Source of the DNA: JBFXAN01 sp050184225
GTDB lineage: Bacteria > Chloroflexota > Dehalococcoidia > CAUJGQ01
Reading direction: 5' to 3'
Length of the DNA stretch: 6,354 nt
NCBI GenBank assembly: GCA_050184225.1
Contig: JBFXAN010000264.1
Location: forward strand, 1 to 6,354
Part shown: positions 6,051 through 6,354 of the stretch, piece by piece
How the letters are laid out: each line of letters begins with the position of its first letter
Position numbering within the stretch: position 1 is the stretch's first letter
The notes under the pieces: generated by a model
Seen by the model: only the letters and a program-made list of their open reading frames with translations
The model's database searches: none
What the model was told of the DNA's origin: nothing
Program-made: the position numbers and the translations under genes

Positions 6051-6139
6051 CCCCTCCCCCGGCCATGTGGCCCTCACCCCCGACCCCTCTCCCGCCCGGC
6101 GGGAGAGGGGAGCCTGACTTAACCATGAAATGCCAGTAT
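6051..6139 (+). repeat. Intergenic hairpin repeat, copy C
   Basis: The aligned core is 6077-6139. A CCCCCGACCCC head is followed by a perfect 13-bp inverted repeat (6084-6096 with 6098-6110), then 18 nt to the tail TGCCAGTAT (6131-6139). Upstream, 6051-6076 holds a second CCCCTCCCCCGGCC block and a small GGCCA/TGGCC stem (6061-6065 with 6068-6072) absent from copies A and B. AGGGGAGCCT and AACC are shared with copy B. It separates the start of the LLM gene from the stop of the right-hand minus-strand gene, whose last codons lie in the repeat tail. The stem is the most perfect of the three, which suggests a recent or maintained copy. Confidence 0.75.
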
Positions 6140-6354
6140 GTGTGGTGGGAGGAGGCGGAGGCGGTATAGAAGGTTGGCGAGGGGGTGGAGGGAGAAGGTG
6201 TCCGGTGGTGGCGGGTGTTGGCCATTGAAGGGTTTGTTGACGGCGTCGCGGAAGGCGAAGAAGCGCGTGCCGGGTGGGTGGGGGCCGGAGCCGGGGGGAT
6301 CGGGCTCGTCGCCGAAGATGCCGTCGATCTTGGCATCGAGCGCGGCGAGTTGTT
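6119..6354 (-). CDS. Unrecognised protein, C-terminal 77 codons, runs off right edge
   Basis: Read from the right edge on the minus strand, codons are open from 6352 down to TAA at 6119-6121 and are strongly G/C-ended, as in the other genes here. The peptide begins QLAALDAKIDGIFGDEPDPP. It continues through a Pro/Gly-rich linker into RFFAFRDAVNKPF, a second proline run (HPPPP), and ends DTFSLHPLANLLYRLRLLPP plus HILAFHG. It has no start codon in the window, so it is a 3' fragment. I recognise no domain. The acidic FGDEPDPP stretch and low-complexity prolines suggest a flexible region before a short amphipathic C-terminus. The last seven codons overlap the tail of repeat copy C, so the natural end may have been replaced or extended by repeat insertion. 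The opposite strand gives a less protein-like composition. Confidence 0.6.
   Translation of the reverse strand, partial: QLAALDAKIDGIFGDEPDPPGSGPHPPGTRFFAFRDAVNKPFNGQHPPPPDTFSLHPLANLLYRLRLLPPHILAFHG

Noticed and set aside
5988..6077. 30-residue N-terminal extension of the LLM protein, including an internal ATG at 6017
   Set aside because: No ribosome binding site precedes the upstream ATGs, whereas GGGAG precedes 5987 at normal spacing. The extension would also read into the repeat region.

Overview
The window is GC-rich chromosomal DNA, with coding codons strongly biased to G/C in third position. It suggests a free-living, F420-using bacterium of the Chloroflexota (Thermomicrobia-like) or Actinomycetota. 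This is inferred from three things: a PurK/PurE pair with an NEIAVRPHNSGH-type PurK, an F420-type luciferase-like oxidoreductase beside an acyl-CoA dehydrogenase, and C-rich/G-rich hairpin repeats between genes. The lineage is an inference and is not proven by the sequence.

Layout, left to right. Positions 1-111 hold no confident gene but contain one copy (A, minus orientation) of an intergenic repeat. The purine pair purK-purE lies on the minus strand (1811 down to 112) with a 4-base stop/start overlap. Positions 1812-2085 form a divergent intergenic region with a cluster of GATC sites around a perfect 14-bp palindrome. A CHK/ecdysteroid-kinase-like phosphotransferase runs on the plus strand (2086-3186). 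Repeat copy B and a second hairpin fill the convergent gap 3187-3357. A minus-strand operon then reads LLM-class oxidoreductase (5987-5037), acyl-CoA dehydrogenase (4995-3817) and SnoaL-like protein (3792-3358), with gaps of only 41 and 24 bases. Repeat copy C sits at about 6051-6139. The right edge carries the C-terminal 77 codons of an unrecognised minus-strand protein that has no start codon inside the window.

Function. PurK and PurE together convert AIR to CAIR through N5-CAIR in de novo purine synthesis. The LLM/ACAD/SnoaL operon looks like a small catabolic or modifying module acting on an acyl-CoA or a polyketide/terpenoid-like substrate; the substrate cannot be read from sequence. The convergent small-molecule kinase may or may not belong to it.

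The most notable non-coding signal is a family of three diverged copies of one repeat. Each has a G/C hairpin head followed at fixed spacing (17-18 nt) by a TGCCArTAT tail, and each lies at the 3' end of at least one gene. In copy C the tail also supplies the last codons and stop of the right-hand gene. Apart from this repeat family the region looks ordinary; no mobile-element gene, CRISPR array or RNA gene was seen.
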